From Bacillota bacterium (GTDB taxonomy: Bacteria > Bacillota > Clostridia > Clostridiales > Clostridiaceae), in assembly GCA_023427705.1 (NCBI GenBank), contig JAEZAL010000143.1:1-7870 (forward strand): a stretch of 7,870 nucleotides of DNA, given 5' to 3'. Within the stretch, counting starts at the first letter, position 1, and each line of letters starts with the position of its first letter. A model generated the notes under the pieces. That model saw nothing but the letters and a program-made list of their open reading frames with translations. It was not told the DNA's origin and ran no database searches. Of the stretch, positions 1 to 6,622 are shown one piece after another. The position numbers were made by a program, and so were the translations under genes.

Positions 1-1516
1 ACTTAATAGTAAAGATACTATTGATAATAGGATTGAAGAAAAAAATCTAATACAAAATATTATATTTAACAATACTAGCAATGAACAATTAATAGAACTA
101 TATAGTGCTACTATAAATACTGATGAGAATAGAGAAAGATTTAATCAAATAGTTGAAAGTATCAAAAAGAACTTAGAAGTTTCTGATAAAATTATAGATT
201 TAGTTCAAGATGATAAAGTTGAAGAAGCATCAATTTACATTACAGAACTTGATAATGCTAGAAGTGAACTTACCCTTAAATTAAGCAGATTGGTTGAACT
301 AAATAATTCTTGGGCTAAAGAATCTACTGAATCAAATAGGGAAACTTATACCAATTCTCTTAAAATATCATCTATAGTATTAATTATTTCTTTAATAATA
401 ACTATAATATCAGCTACCACAATAACATCTAGAATATCAAAATCATTAAAGAAAGTATTAAACTTATCAAATAGATTAGCAAAGTATGACTTATCTGAAG
501 ATATAGAAATAAAACATAAAGATGAATTTGGTGAAATTTCTACAGCACTAAATATAGCTCAAGAAAATTTAAGAAATTTAATAAATTCTGTTATAAATAC
601 TACTAAAAGTGTAAATATGTCTAGTGAAGAATTATCTGCTGCAATAGAAGAAGTTACTTTTCAGTTTGATCAAATCAATGAGTCTTCACTTGAAATAAGC
701 TCCTCCATTCAAGAAACTAGTGCAATAACAGAAGAGTTATCTGCATCTATAGTAGAAGTTACATCTAGTATTGGAGTTTTATCCGAAAAAGCTAATGATG
801 GTAATATGAATGCAGAAAAGATACAAAGAAGATCTACAAAAATCAAAGATAATACTGAATTCGTAATTAATAATACAAATTCAATTTATAAGGACTTTGA
901 AAATAACATAAAAACTGCTATGGATAAAGGTAAGGTAGTTAATGAAATAGTAACTATGGCAAATTCTATTGAAGAAATTGCTGAACAAACAAACCTATTA
1001 TCTCTAAATGCCTCTATAGAAGCTGCTCGTGCTGGAGAACATGGAAAAGGATTTGCAGTAGTTGCAGAAGAAGTTAGAGTTCTTGCTGAGCAATCTAAGG
1101 ATTCAGTTCAAAATGTTAAAAAGACAATAAATGAAATAAAAATAGCTTTTAGTAATATTACTACAAGTAGCAATAATTTACTTCAATTTATTAATAATGA
1201 AATAATGAAAGAATTTAATCAATTTATAAATGTTGGGGATAAATACGAAAAAGATGGAATATTCGTTAGAGAAATGAGTGAAAATATAGCTGCTATGTCT
1301 GAAGAAGTTTCAGCTACTATGTCTGAATTAAGTGATGCTGTTCAATCATTAGCTTCTATGTCACAAAGTTCATCTGGAAATGTTGATAATGTGAAAAATA
1401 GTATAAGCGATACAACTGGTGCTATAACAACCATGGTTGATACTGCTCAAACTCAATCTCAATTATCACAAGAACTTTTTGAATTAGTCTCAAAATTTAA
1501 ACTAAAAAAAGAATGA
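1..1516 (+). CDS. Methyl-accepting chemotaxis protein, 5'-truncated by the window edge
   Basis: Chemoreceptor that senses a ligand outside the cell and controls the CheA kinase through CheW. The frame is open from base 2 with no stop, so about 504 C-terminal residues are visible. The TTG at 290 lies inside this continuous frame, has no ribosome binding site, and is not the start. The first ~120 visible residues are a helical extracellular segment, consistent with a four-helix-bundle sensor (inferred). One hydrophobic segment follows (about nt 365-427, ISSIVLIISLIITII), then a HAMP linker (about nt 430-590) and a long coiled-coil signalling domain. The conserved hairpin tip is at about nt 971-1094, with EIAEQTNLLSLNASIEAARA followed by GKGFAVVAEEVRVLAEQS. 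The first TM helix and N-terminus must lie upstream of the window. There is no C-terminal CheR/CheB-tethering pentapeptide; it ends KFKLKKE. The ligand is unknown. A hairpin terminator follows the stop, so it appears to end its own transcript. Confidence 0.95.
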   Translation, partial: LNSKDTIDNRIEEKNLIQNIIFNNTSNEQLIELYSATINTDENRERFNQIVESIKKNLEVSDKIIDLVQDDKVEEASIYITELDNARSELTLKLSRLVELNNSWAKESTESNRETYTNSLKISSIVLIISLIITIISATTITSRISKSLKKVLNLSNRLAKYDLSEDIEIKHKDEFGEISTALNIAQENLRNLINSVINTTKSVNMSSEELSAAIEEVTFQFDQINESSLEISSSIQETSAITEELSASIVEVTSSIGVLSEKANDGNMNAEKIQRRSTKIKDNTEFVINNTNSIYKDFENNIKTAMDKGKVVNEIVTMANSIEEIAEQTNLLSLNASIEAARAGEHGKGFAVVAEEVRVLAEQSKDSVQNVKKTINEIKIAFSNITTSSNNLLQFINNEIMKEFNQFINVGDKYEKDGIFVREMSENIAAMSEEVSATMSELSDAVQSLASMSQSSSGNVDNVKNSISDTTGAITTMVDTAQTQSQLSQELFELVSKFKLKKE

Positions 1517-1543
1517 AAGAATGCAAAAATGAAAGAATGAAAG
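1505..1543 (+). repeat. Short purine-rich repeat tract (AATGAAAG units)
   Basis: Directly after the chemoreceptor coding sequence the DNA reads as imperfect repeats of GAATGAAAG / AAATGAAAG. The first unit overlaps the TGA stop codon at 1514-1516. Sixteen bases at 1527-1542 (AAATGAAAGAATGAAA) recur exactly, on the opposite strand, at 4437-4452 downstream of dhaM. Both copies are in the sense orientation of the preceding gene. Its function is unknown; it could be replication slippage at low-complexity DNA or a degraded copy of a dispersed intergenic repeat. Confidence 0.5.
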
Positions 1544-1569
1544 AAGAAGCTGTAAAAATACAGCTTCTT
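1544..1569 (+). terminator. Intrinsic terminator after the chemoreceptor gene
   Basis: Perfect 11-bp stem AAGAAGCTGTA / TACAGCTTCTT around an AAAA loop, starting 27 nt after the stop codon. It is followed by TATTAATTTATTG, a fairly poor U-tract, so termination may be partial. The region between the stop and the stem is a purine-rich repeat tract. Confidence 0.75.
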
Positions 1570-1641
1570 TATTAATTTATTGTTTAACTTTTTAACAATA
1601 ATGTTACATGGTAATATATTCTATTTTCATTATTATTTATG

Positions 1642-1647
1642 TATAAT
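1642..1647 (+). promoter_or_regulatory. Probable -10 element for the phosphodiesterase/MFS unit
   Basis: A perfect TATAAT lies 41 nt before the ATG at 1689 and downstream of the preceding terminator. The matching -35 is weak: the hexamer at 17-bp spacing (1619-1624, TTCTAT) shares little with TTGACA. The position fits a promoter in this 172-bp gap, but strength and exact start are uncertain. Confidence 0.45.
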
Positions 1648-1688
1648 TAATATATCGCTGCACTATATTGATAAGATAGGAGGTTTAA

Positions 1689-2993
1689 ATGGATACAAAA
1701 TATTTGATAGTCATATCATTTGATGCTGTTTCATCAGAAGATATAAACAAGCTAAAACAGTTAAATAATTTTAAATACTTAATAGATAATGGAAGCTTAA
1801 TAACAAATGTAGAAAGTATTTATCCAACATTGACTTATCCTGCACATGCTACCATAATGACTGGAATGTATCCTAAAAATCATGGGATTATAAATAACAC
1901 CTTAAATGAATTTTCAGACTCAAATCCAAATTGGTATTGGTATAGAAAATATATTAAATCTAATACTTTATATGATTTAGCATCTGAAAATGGATTAACT
2001 ACTGCTGCTTTATTATGGCCAGTTTCAGGACGTAGTAGTATAGATTATAATTTAACTGAAATTTTTGCTCCAAAGCCATGGCAAAATCAATTAGTTATGT
2101 CTGCTTTATCTGGTAGCATTAAATTTCAATTAGATTTAAATAAACGTTTTGGGCATTTAAGAAAAGGATTATCACAACCTGCTTTAGATAACTTTGTACA
2201 TGAATCTGCAAAGTATACTATTACTAAATATAAGCCTAACTTACTACTTATTCATTACACTGATGTTGATACTAATAGACATCATTATGGATATGATAGC
2301 AAGGAAGCAAATGAAGCTTTATTAAGACATAATGAAAGATTAGGAGAAATCATACAAGCTCTAAAGGAAGCAAATATCTTTGAAGAAAGTACAATTGTTA
2401 CTTTAGGTGATCATAGTGCTCTAGATGGTAATTATATGATAAGGCTTAATTCCTTATTTAGACAAGCTGGATTACTTAAAGTTAATAAAAATGGCGTAAT
2501 TAAATCTTATAAAGCTGTAGCTAAGAGTTGTGATGGTTCATCTTATGTATACCTAAAAGATAAAAATGATATGGAAACATATAAAAAAGTAAAGGACTTA
2601 TTAGAAAACTTAAAAAACAATGATGATTCACCTATTGAATTTATATTAAACTCAATAGAAGCTGAAAAAGAGGGAGCAGATCCTAACTGTAGTTTTATGA
2701 TTGAAGCTAATAAAAACTTTTATTTTGTTAATGAAGCTTTAGGAAACATAATTGATAAAGTGGAAGAAAATGAAGTTGGAAAGATATCTCATAGAACTAA
2801 AGCAACCCATGGATATCATCCATCAAAACCTAACTATAATACCTTCTTTATATCATGTGGTAAAGGTATTAAAAAAGGAGTAAAAATTGATGGTGGTAAA
2901 TTAATAAATCATGGTCCTACTCTCGCTAAAATACTTGGTATAAATTTGGGTAAAACTGACGGAATTGCAGAAGATAGAATTTTAGAGTTATAG
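1689..2993 (+). CDS. Type I phosphodiesterase / nucleotide pyrophosphatase-like hydrolase (alkaline phosphatase superfamily)
   Basis: A 434-residue metal-dependent hydrolase of the NPP type. The family cleaves phosphodiester or pyrophosphate bonds using two zinc ions and a threonine nucleophile. All expected ligands can be placed: D12 in VISFDAV, nucleophile T49 in YPTLTYPAHATIMTGMYP, N70 after HGI, D194 and H198 in DVDTNRHHYG, D241-H242 in LGDHS, and H374 in THGYHP. The common family form SDHGM is GDHSA here, a small deviation next to the metal site. No signal peptide or membrane segment is visible, so the enzyme is predicted cytosolic. The start is supported by AGGAGG at 1678-1683, 5 nt before the ATG. 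The gene is followed after 47 bp by a UMF1 transporter with no terminator between them, so they probably form one operon. The substrate is unknown; a nucleotide, sugar nucleotide or glycerophosphodiester are possibilities only. Confidence 0.88.
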   Translation: MDTKYLIVISFDAVSSEDINKLKQLNNFKYLIDNGSLITNVESIYPTLTYPAHATIMTGMYPKNHGIINNTLNEFSDSNPNWYWYRKYIKSNTLYDLASENGLTTAALLWPVSGRSSIDYNLTEIFAPKPWQNQLVMSALSGSIKFQLDLNKRFGHLRKGLSQPALDNFVHESAKYTITKYKPNLLLIHYTDVDTNRHHYGYDSKEANEALLRHNERLGEIIQALKEANIFEESTIVTLGDHSALDGNYMIRLNSLFRQAGLLKVNKNGVIKSYKAVAKSCDGSSYVYLKDKNDMETYKKVKDLLENLKNNDDSPIEFILNSIEAEKEGADPNCSFMIEANKNFYFVNEALGNIIDKVEENEVGKISHRTKATHGYHPSKPNYNTFFISCGKGIKKGVKIDGGKLINHGPTLAKILGINLGKTDGIAEDRILEL

Positions 2994-3040
2994 TTATTAA
3001 TAATTTATAAATTAAGCTTTATAAGAAATGGAGGGACTTT

Positions 3041-4297
3041 ATGAAATCATTAACCAAACAAGAACTGAGTTGGGCATTTTATGATTGGGCTAACTCAGCA
3101 TATTCAATGACAATTACATCTACTATATTACCAATATACTTTAAATCAGTAGCATCTGCTGGAGGAATGTCATCATCTAATTCTACAGCCCTTTGGGGAT
3201 ATACAATTTCCTTATCTACTATGATAGTATCATTACTTGCACCAATCCTTGGTACTATAGCAGATTATAAAGGAAATAAAAAGAAATTTTTTAAATCCTT
3301 CTTTAGTATTGGAGTATTATTTACAACTTTACTTGCATTTGTTCCAGAGAATAATCCTATTTTATTATTAATATGTTATGGATTTGCCTTAGTTGGTTTT
3401 TCTGGTACTAATATTTTCTATGATGCATTTTTAGTAGATGTAACTACTAAAGAAAGAATGGACAAGGTTTCATCTTATGGATTTGCTCTTGGATATATTG
3501 GAAGTACTATTCCTTTTATAATTTCAATAGCAATAGTTCTACTTAGTCAAAAAGAGATATTACCTATTAGCCTTGCTCTTGCATGTAAGGTAAGCTTTTT
3601 AATTACATCCGTTTGGTGGTTAATATTTAGTATCCCAATACTTAAAAACGTTAATCAAATATATTACGTTGAACCTGAAAAAAATCCTATAAGAAAATCC
3701 TTTAAAAGATTATTTTCTACACTTAAAGCAATTAAAAACCATAGAAATATATTCTTATTCTTAATAGCATATTTCTTCTATATAGATGGTGTAGATACAA
3801 TTATAGGTATGGCAACTTCCTATGGAACTGACCTTGGAATTTCAATGATATCACTACTTATAATTTTATTAGTAACTCAATTTGTTGCTTTCCCATTTAC
3901 ACTATTATATGGTAGGCTAGCAGAAAAATTTGGTGGTAAAAAGCTTCTTTATGCTGGAGTAATTACTTATACTATCATTTCTATTTATGGATATTTTATA
4001 AAAACTACATTAGATTTTTGGATCTTAGCTATGGCTGTTGGTTCTGCTCAAGGTGGTATACAAGCAATTTCTAGAGCCTTTTATGGTAAAATGGTACCTA
4101 AAGAACACGCTAATGAGTTCTTTGGATTCTATAATATATTCGGAAAATTTGCAGCTATTATGGGGCCATTCCTTGTAGCTATAATAACACAAATAACAGG
4201 CCATACTAGAAATGGTATTCTAAGCTTAATAATTTTATTCGTTATAGGCTTCATCTGCTTAACAAGAGTTGATGAAAATATAGAAGCACAAGAATAA
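3041..4297 (+). CDS. UMF1-family MFS transporter (Atg22-like)
   Basis: A 418-residue polytopic membrane protein of the major facilitator superfamily, UMF1 (Atg22-related) branch. Diagnostic features are the N-terminal WAFYDWANSAYS (residues 11-22), the loop 2-3 motif GTIADYKGNKKKF (71-83), the equivalent second-half motif YGRLAEKFGGKKL (290-302), and the late segment GSAQGGIQAISRAF (334-347) followed by EFFGFYNIFGKFAAIMGPF. Hydrophobic segments fit 12 TM helices, with a cytoplasmic central loop around residues 203-235 that is rich in lysine. The start is supported by GGAGGG at 3030-3035, 5 nt before the ATG. Bacterial UMF1 transporters mostly have no known substrate. Co-location with the upstream phosphodiesterase suggests it imports that enzyme's substrate or exports its product (inference). 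A strong terminator follows 18 nt after the stop. Confidence 0.9.
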   Translation: MKSLTKQELSWAFYDWANSAYSMTITSTILPIYFKSVASAGGMSSSNSTALWGYTISLSTMIVSLLAPILGTIADYKGNKKKFFKSFFSIGVLFTTLLAFVPENNPILLLICYGFALVGFSGTNIFYDAFLVDVTTKERMDKVSSYGFALGYIGSTIPFIISIAIVLLSQKEILPISLALACKVSFLITSVWWLIFSIPILKNVNQIYYVEPEKNPIRKSFKRLFSTLKAIKNHRNIFLFLIAYFFYIDGVDTIIGMATSYGTDLGISMISLLIILLVTQFVAFPFTLLYGRLAEKFGGKKLLYAGVITYTIISIYGYFIKTTLDFWILAMAVGSAQGGIQAISRAFYGKMVPKEHANEFFGFYNIFGKFAAIMGPFLVAIITQITGHTRNGILSLIILFVIGFICLTRVDENIEAQE

Positions 4298-4314
4298 TAT
4301 TAATACTTATTAAA

Positions 4315-4354
4315 TAAATTAAAAGAGATGCCCTAAAGCATCTCTTTTAATTTA
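4315..4354 (+). terminator. Strong hairpin terminator after the MFS gene, possibly bidirectional
   Basis: A perfect 17-bp inverted repeat with arms 4315-4331 and 4338-4354 around a 6-nt loop. The AAAAGAGATGC / GCATCTCTTTT core is flanked by AATT on both sides, so the stem supplies A-rich and U-rich sides on either strand. It lies between convergent genes and could stop both the MFS transcript and any read-through from dhaKLM. Confidence 0.85.
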
Positions 4355-4406
4355 AATCTATACTTAGTAATTGTAATTAATATAATTAAAAGCAAATTAA
4401 ATTTAG

Positions 4407-4424
4407 AAACTCCGCAAGGAGTTT
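4407..4424 (-). terminator. GNRA-loop hairpin in the convergence zone, possible terminator for dhaKLM
   Basis: A perfect 7-bp stem with a 4-nt loop: AAACTCC-GCAA-GGAGTTT on the plus strand, AAACTCC-TTGC-GGAGTTT on the minus strand. The minus strand continues CTAAATTTAATTT and the plus strand TCCAATTCATTTTTTC, so both sides have modest U-tracts. It is about 80 nt past the dhaM stop in the dha sense and is the best terminator-like structure there. Direction is uncertain, and the plus-strand GCAA loop is a stable GNRA tetraloop. Confidence 0.5.
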
Positions 4425-4436
4425 TCCAATTCATTT

Positions 4437-4504
4437 TTTCATTCTTTCATTTCTCTTTGCGACTAGCAAAAGAGAATCTTAATTCTTTCATTGCGCGTAG
4501 CGCT
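4437..4504 (-). repeat. Mosaic of ATGAAAGAAT direct repeats and small hairpins downstream of dhaM
   Basis: In the plus-strand reading, ATTCTTTCATT occurs twice (4441-4451 and 4482-4492). The two copies bracket an imperfect stem TTCTCTTTGC (4451-4460) / GCAAAAGAGAA (4466-4476) with a GACTA loop and one bulged base. A second tiny GC-only stem, GCGC-GTA-GCGC (4493-4503), abuts the right copy and ends just before the dhaM stop. The GC-rich bases stand out sharply from the AT-rich surroundings. The pattern resembles dispersed intergenic repeats of clostridial genomes (from memory, not searched). No coding potential was found here. Confidence 0.55.
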
Positions 4505-4505
4505 A

Positions 4506-4892
4506 TTATATTTTATTTATCTTTAATTCTAATAGCTTGTCACAAACTTCCTCCAATGATCTTCCAAGGCTCATTTCTATAGATGATATTACAGCACCTT
4601 CTACCATAGCTGCATCAACTATTCTTATCTTATCTCTTCCTTCTACCTCAAAAGCCTCTTTTACCATTTCTGCAGTTAAGTATGAACTTCCTAAATCAAA
4701 TAATACTAAAACTCCATCATCAGTATAAATTTTATCTAGAGCTTCATAAATTTTACTATAATCATTTCCTAATCTTCCATCAGCTGTTCCCCCAACAGCC
4801 TCTATTACAACATCTCCTGACATCTCCATGGCTAATTCTTTTATTCCCTTAGCTAATATTTCACTATGAGATACTATTAAAAGTGATACCAT
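4506..4892 (-). CDS. dhaM: PTS-dependent dihydroxyacetone kinase, phosphotransferase subunit DhaM (EIIA domain only)
   Basis: A 128-residue cytosolic EIIA-type (mannose-family fold) protein. It takes phosphate from HPr and rephosphorylates the ADP bound in DhaL. The phospho-acceptor is H9 in LLIVSHSEILAKG, the same position as in the well-studied E. coli protein. Other family marks are GTADGRLGNDYSKI, VLVLFDLGSSYLTAEM (aspartate plus GS) and the AAMVEGAV segment. Unlike the longer E. coli DhaM, it has no fused HPr or EI-like domain, as is usual in Firmicutes, so it relies on the general PTS proteins encoded elsewhere. Its start lies 2 nt beyond the dhaL stop. The best AAGGAG (4907-4912) is 14 nt upstream, an unusually long gap, so translational coupling to dhaL is likely. 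It is the last gene of the dhaKLM operon. Confidence 0.93.
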   Translation of the reverse strand: MVSLLIVSHSEILAKGIKELAMEMSGDVVIEAVGGTADGRLGNDYSKIYEALDKIYTDDGVLVLFDLGSSYLTAEMVKEAFEVEGRDKIRIVDAAMVEGAVISSIEMSLGRSLEEVCDKLLELKINKI

Positions 4893-4894
4893 GA

Positions 4895-5536
4895 TTATTC
4901 TCTAAGCTCCTTAACTGTCTCAAAAATAACTTCTAAAATCATGGAAGATGATGTTGCTCCTGGATCTTGATGCCCTATACTTCTATCCCCTAAATAGCTT
5001 GCCCTTCCTTTTTTAGCTGCTATAAGTTTTGTGTAATCAACACCATTTTTTGCAGCTACTACAGAATTTTGAAGAGTTTCTAATATAGGAGTATTATTTT
5101 CTATACCTTTACAAAGTTCATTATAAGCTGGAATCAATGCATCTAACATAGTCTTGTCCCCTTCTTCGCCTTTACCACGCATCTTTACCCCATCTATTGA
5201 AGCTTGTAATATATCTCTATAATCTAAAAGAGTAATTTCAGTTTTACCCTTTCCAAGCATTGAAGCTTTCATAAATGCAGTTCCATATAATGGACCAGAA
5301 GCTCCTCCTACATTAGATACTATGGCCATACCAACTGTCTTAAGAATTTCTCCCCAATCATTAAAATCTACATTTTCTATTTTTTCCTTAGCTACCCTAA
5401 ATCCCTTACTTAAATTTATTCCATGGTCTCCATCTCCAATTGCTGCATCTAAGTCTGTAAGGAATTGCTTATTTAAAGTGATTTTGTTTTCTATTTTTTC
5501 AAATATATATAGTACTTCTTTTAATATTAATCCCAT
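4895..5536 (-). CDS. dhaL: Dihydroxyacetone kinase subunit DhaL (ADP-binding)
   Basis: A 213-residue cytosolic subunit. It holds ADP/ATP as a tightly bound cofactor and transfers the gamma-phosphate to dihydroxyacetone covalently bound in DhaK. The nucleotide-metal site DLDAAIGDGDHGINLSKG has D30, D35 and D37 at the same positions as the magnesium-binding aspartates of E. coli DhaL. Also present are SNVGGASGPLYG (residues 74-85), the AKKGRASYLGDRSIG strand, and HQDPGATSS (189-197), which closes the nucleotide pocket. The length is typical of the family (about 210). The start is supported by AGGAGTG at 5544-5550, 7 nt before the ATG. It lies 23 nt after dhaK and 2 nt before dhaM, giving the canonical K-L-M order. 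Confidence 0.95.
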   Translation of the reverse strand: MGLILKEVLYIFEKIENKITLNKQFLTDLDAAIGDGDHGINLSKGFRVAKEKIENVDFNDWGEILKTVGMAIVSNVGGASGPLYGTAFMKASMLGKGKTEITLLDYRDILQASIDGVKMRGKGEEGDKTMLDALIPAYNELCKGIENNTPILETLQNSVVAAKNGVDYTKLIAAKKGRASYLGDRSIGHQDPGATSSSMILEVIFETVKELRE

Positions 5537-5559
5537 TTGCTTTCACTCCTATCTATATA

Positions 5560-6549
5560 TTATTTAAATGCTGGAGTATCTGCCTTCGCATCTAATAATT
5601 CTTTTAATTCTTCATCTAATTTTAATAAGCTTATTGAAAATCCAGCCATTTCTATAGAAGTCATATATTCACCAATTAAAGTTTTGTATACACTTACCTT
5701 CTTTTCTTCTAATATCTTATTAACTTTTCTATTTATAATAAATTGTTCCATTAATGGTGTTCCACCTAATCCATTAACAAGAACTGCAACTTCATCACCT
5801 TCTGATAAATTCATATCAGCTAAAATCTTGTCCATTAAATGAGTAACTATTTCATCAGCAGTCTTTAATTCTTCTTTATGTGTTCCTGGCTCACCATGAA
5901 TACCCATTCCAATTTCCATTTCATTTTCATCTAAAGTAAAGTTAGGCTTTCCTGCTGCTGGTACTATACAAGGAGTAAGTGCCATTCCCATACTTCTAAC
6001 ATTATCTATTACCTTCTCTGCAACTGCCTTAACTTCTTCTAAAGTAGCTCCAGTTTCTGCTTTTGCTCCTGCTATTTTATGAACAAAAACTGTTCCTGCT
6101 ATTCCTCTTCTTCCTATTGTCCATGTACTATTTTCAACTGCAACGTCATCATTAACTATTACAGATTCTACCTTTATTCCTTCCATTTCAGCCATTTCTT
6201 TAGCCATATCAAAATTCATAACATCGCCAGTATAATTCTTAACAACTAGTAAAACACCAGCATCATTTCCTACTGCTTTAATTGCTTCATAAACTTGGTC
6301 AGGTGTCGGTGAAGTAAATACTGCTCCAGCTACTGCTCCATCAAGCATTCCATATCCAACAAATCCACCATGAGAAGGTTCATGTCCACTTCCGCCACCA
6401 CTTACTAAAGTAACCTTGTCAGTCTTAGCATCTTTCCTTACCAAAACGTTTGCATTTTCTAGTTTTCTTACATATTGAGGATATGCATATATCATACCTT
6501 CTAACATTTCCTCTACAACATATTCAGGATTATTAATAATTTTTTTCAT
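5560..6549 (-). CDS. dhaK: Dihydroxyacetone kinase subunit DhaK (substrate-binding)
   Basis: A 329-residue cytosolic subunit that binds dihydroxyacetone as a covalent hemiaminal on a histidine and presents it to DhaL-ATP, yielding DHAP. Counting from MKKIINNPE, the substrate histidine is H218 in GMGIHGEPG. The catalytic/binding residues H56 (GGGSGHEPSHGGFVG) and D109 (VKNYTGDVMNFDMA) also fall at the E. coli numbers. Other family motifs are VFTSPTPDQ (78-86), RRGIAGTVFVHKIAGA (147-162) and VLVNGLGGTP near the C-terminal third. An upstream in-frame ATG at 6627 would add 26 residues unlike the family, and it sits inside the predicted promoter. The start at 6549 has AAGGAGTG 7 nt upstream and is preferred. 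It is the first gene of dhaKLM. No DhaR, DhaS or DhaQ regulator and no glycerol dehydrogenase is present in the window. Confidence 0.96.
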   Translation of the reverse strand: MKKIINNPEYVVEEMLEGMIYAYPQYVRKLENANVLVRKDAKTDKVTLVSGGGSGHEPSHGGFVGYGMLDGAVAGAVFTSPTPDQVYEAIKAVGNDAGVLLVVKNYTGDVMNFDMAKEMAEMEGIKVESVIVNDDVAVENSTWTIGRRGIAGTVFVHKIAGAKAETGATLEEVKAVAEKVIDNVRSMGMALTPCIVPAAGKPNFTLDENEMEIGMGIHGEPGTHKEELKTADEIVTHLMDKILADMNLSEGDEVAVLVNGLGGTPLMEQFIINRKVNKILEEKKVSVYKTLIGEYMTSIEMAGFSISLLKLDEELKELLDAKADTPAFK

Positions 6550-6556
6550 AATATAA

Positions 6557-6564
6557 CACTCCTT
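6557..6564 (-). promoter_or_regulatory. Ribosome binding site deciding the dhaK start
   Basis: AAGGAGTG in the minus sense, 7 nt before the ATG at 6549. It supports the start that keeps the family's residue numbering and rejects the 26-residue upstream extension. Confidence 0.85.
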
Positions 6565-6597
6565 ATTTTTATTGAATTTTAATATTAAAAAACAGCC

Positions 6598-6622
6598 TAA
6601 CTTTATTTTAAATTTAAAGTTA
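6598..6622. promoter_or_regulatory. Perfect inverted repeat over the dhaK -10 region, candidate operator
   Basis: TAACTTTA (6598-6605), a 9-nt AT spacer and TAAAGTTA (6615-6622) form an exact 8-bp dyad. It spans the predicted -10 and start point of dhaKLM, where a repressor would block initiation. A further TAACTTTA occurs at 6647-6654. Both halves are AT-rich, so a chance origin is possible. No regulator gene lies in the window. Confidence 0.35.

Noticed and set aside
290..1516. A complete 408-residue chemoreceptor starting with TTG at 290
   Set aside because: The same frame is open from base 2 and encodes a plausible helical sensor segment. The TTG has no ribosome binding site, so this is an internal codon of a gene cut by the window edge.
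4437..4504. Possible CRISPR array from the spaced ATTCTTTCATT repeats
   Set aside because: There are only two 11-bp units, the intervening sequence is itself an inverted repeat rather than a spacer, and there are no cas genes.
4537..4728. Plus-strand open frame of 63 codons
   Set aside because: It lies entirely antisense to dhaM, is serine/threonine-rich low-complexity, and has no ribosome binding site. It is a shadow of the real gene.
5322..5842. Two plus-strand open frames (81 and 101 codons) opposite dhaL and dhaK
   Set aside because: Both are antisense to well-conserved dha genes, lack recognisable domains and start signals, and have the composition of reverse-frame shadows.
6577..6590. 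Palindrome TTTTAATATTAAAA in the dhaK leader
   Set aside because: It is a perfect 14-bp dyad, but made only of A and T in a very AT-rich leader. It is likely by chance and I could not tie it to a known regulator.
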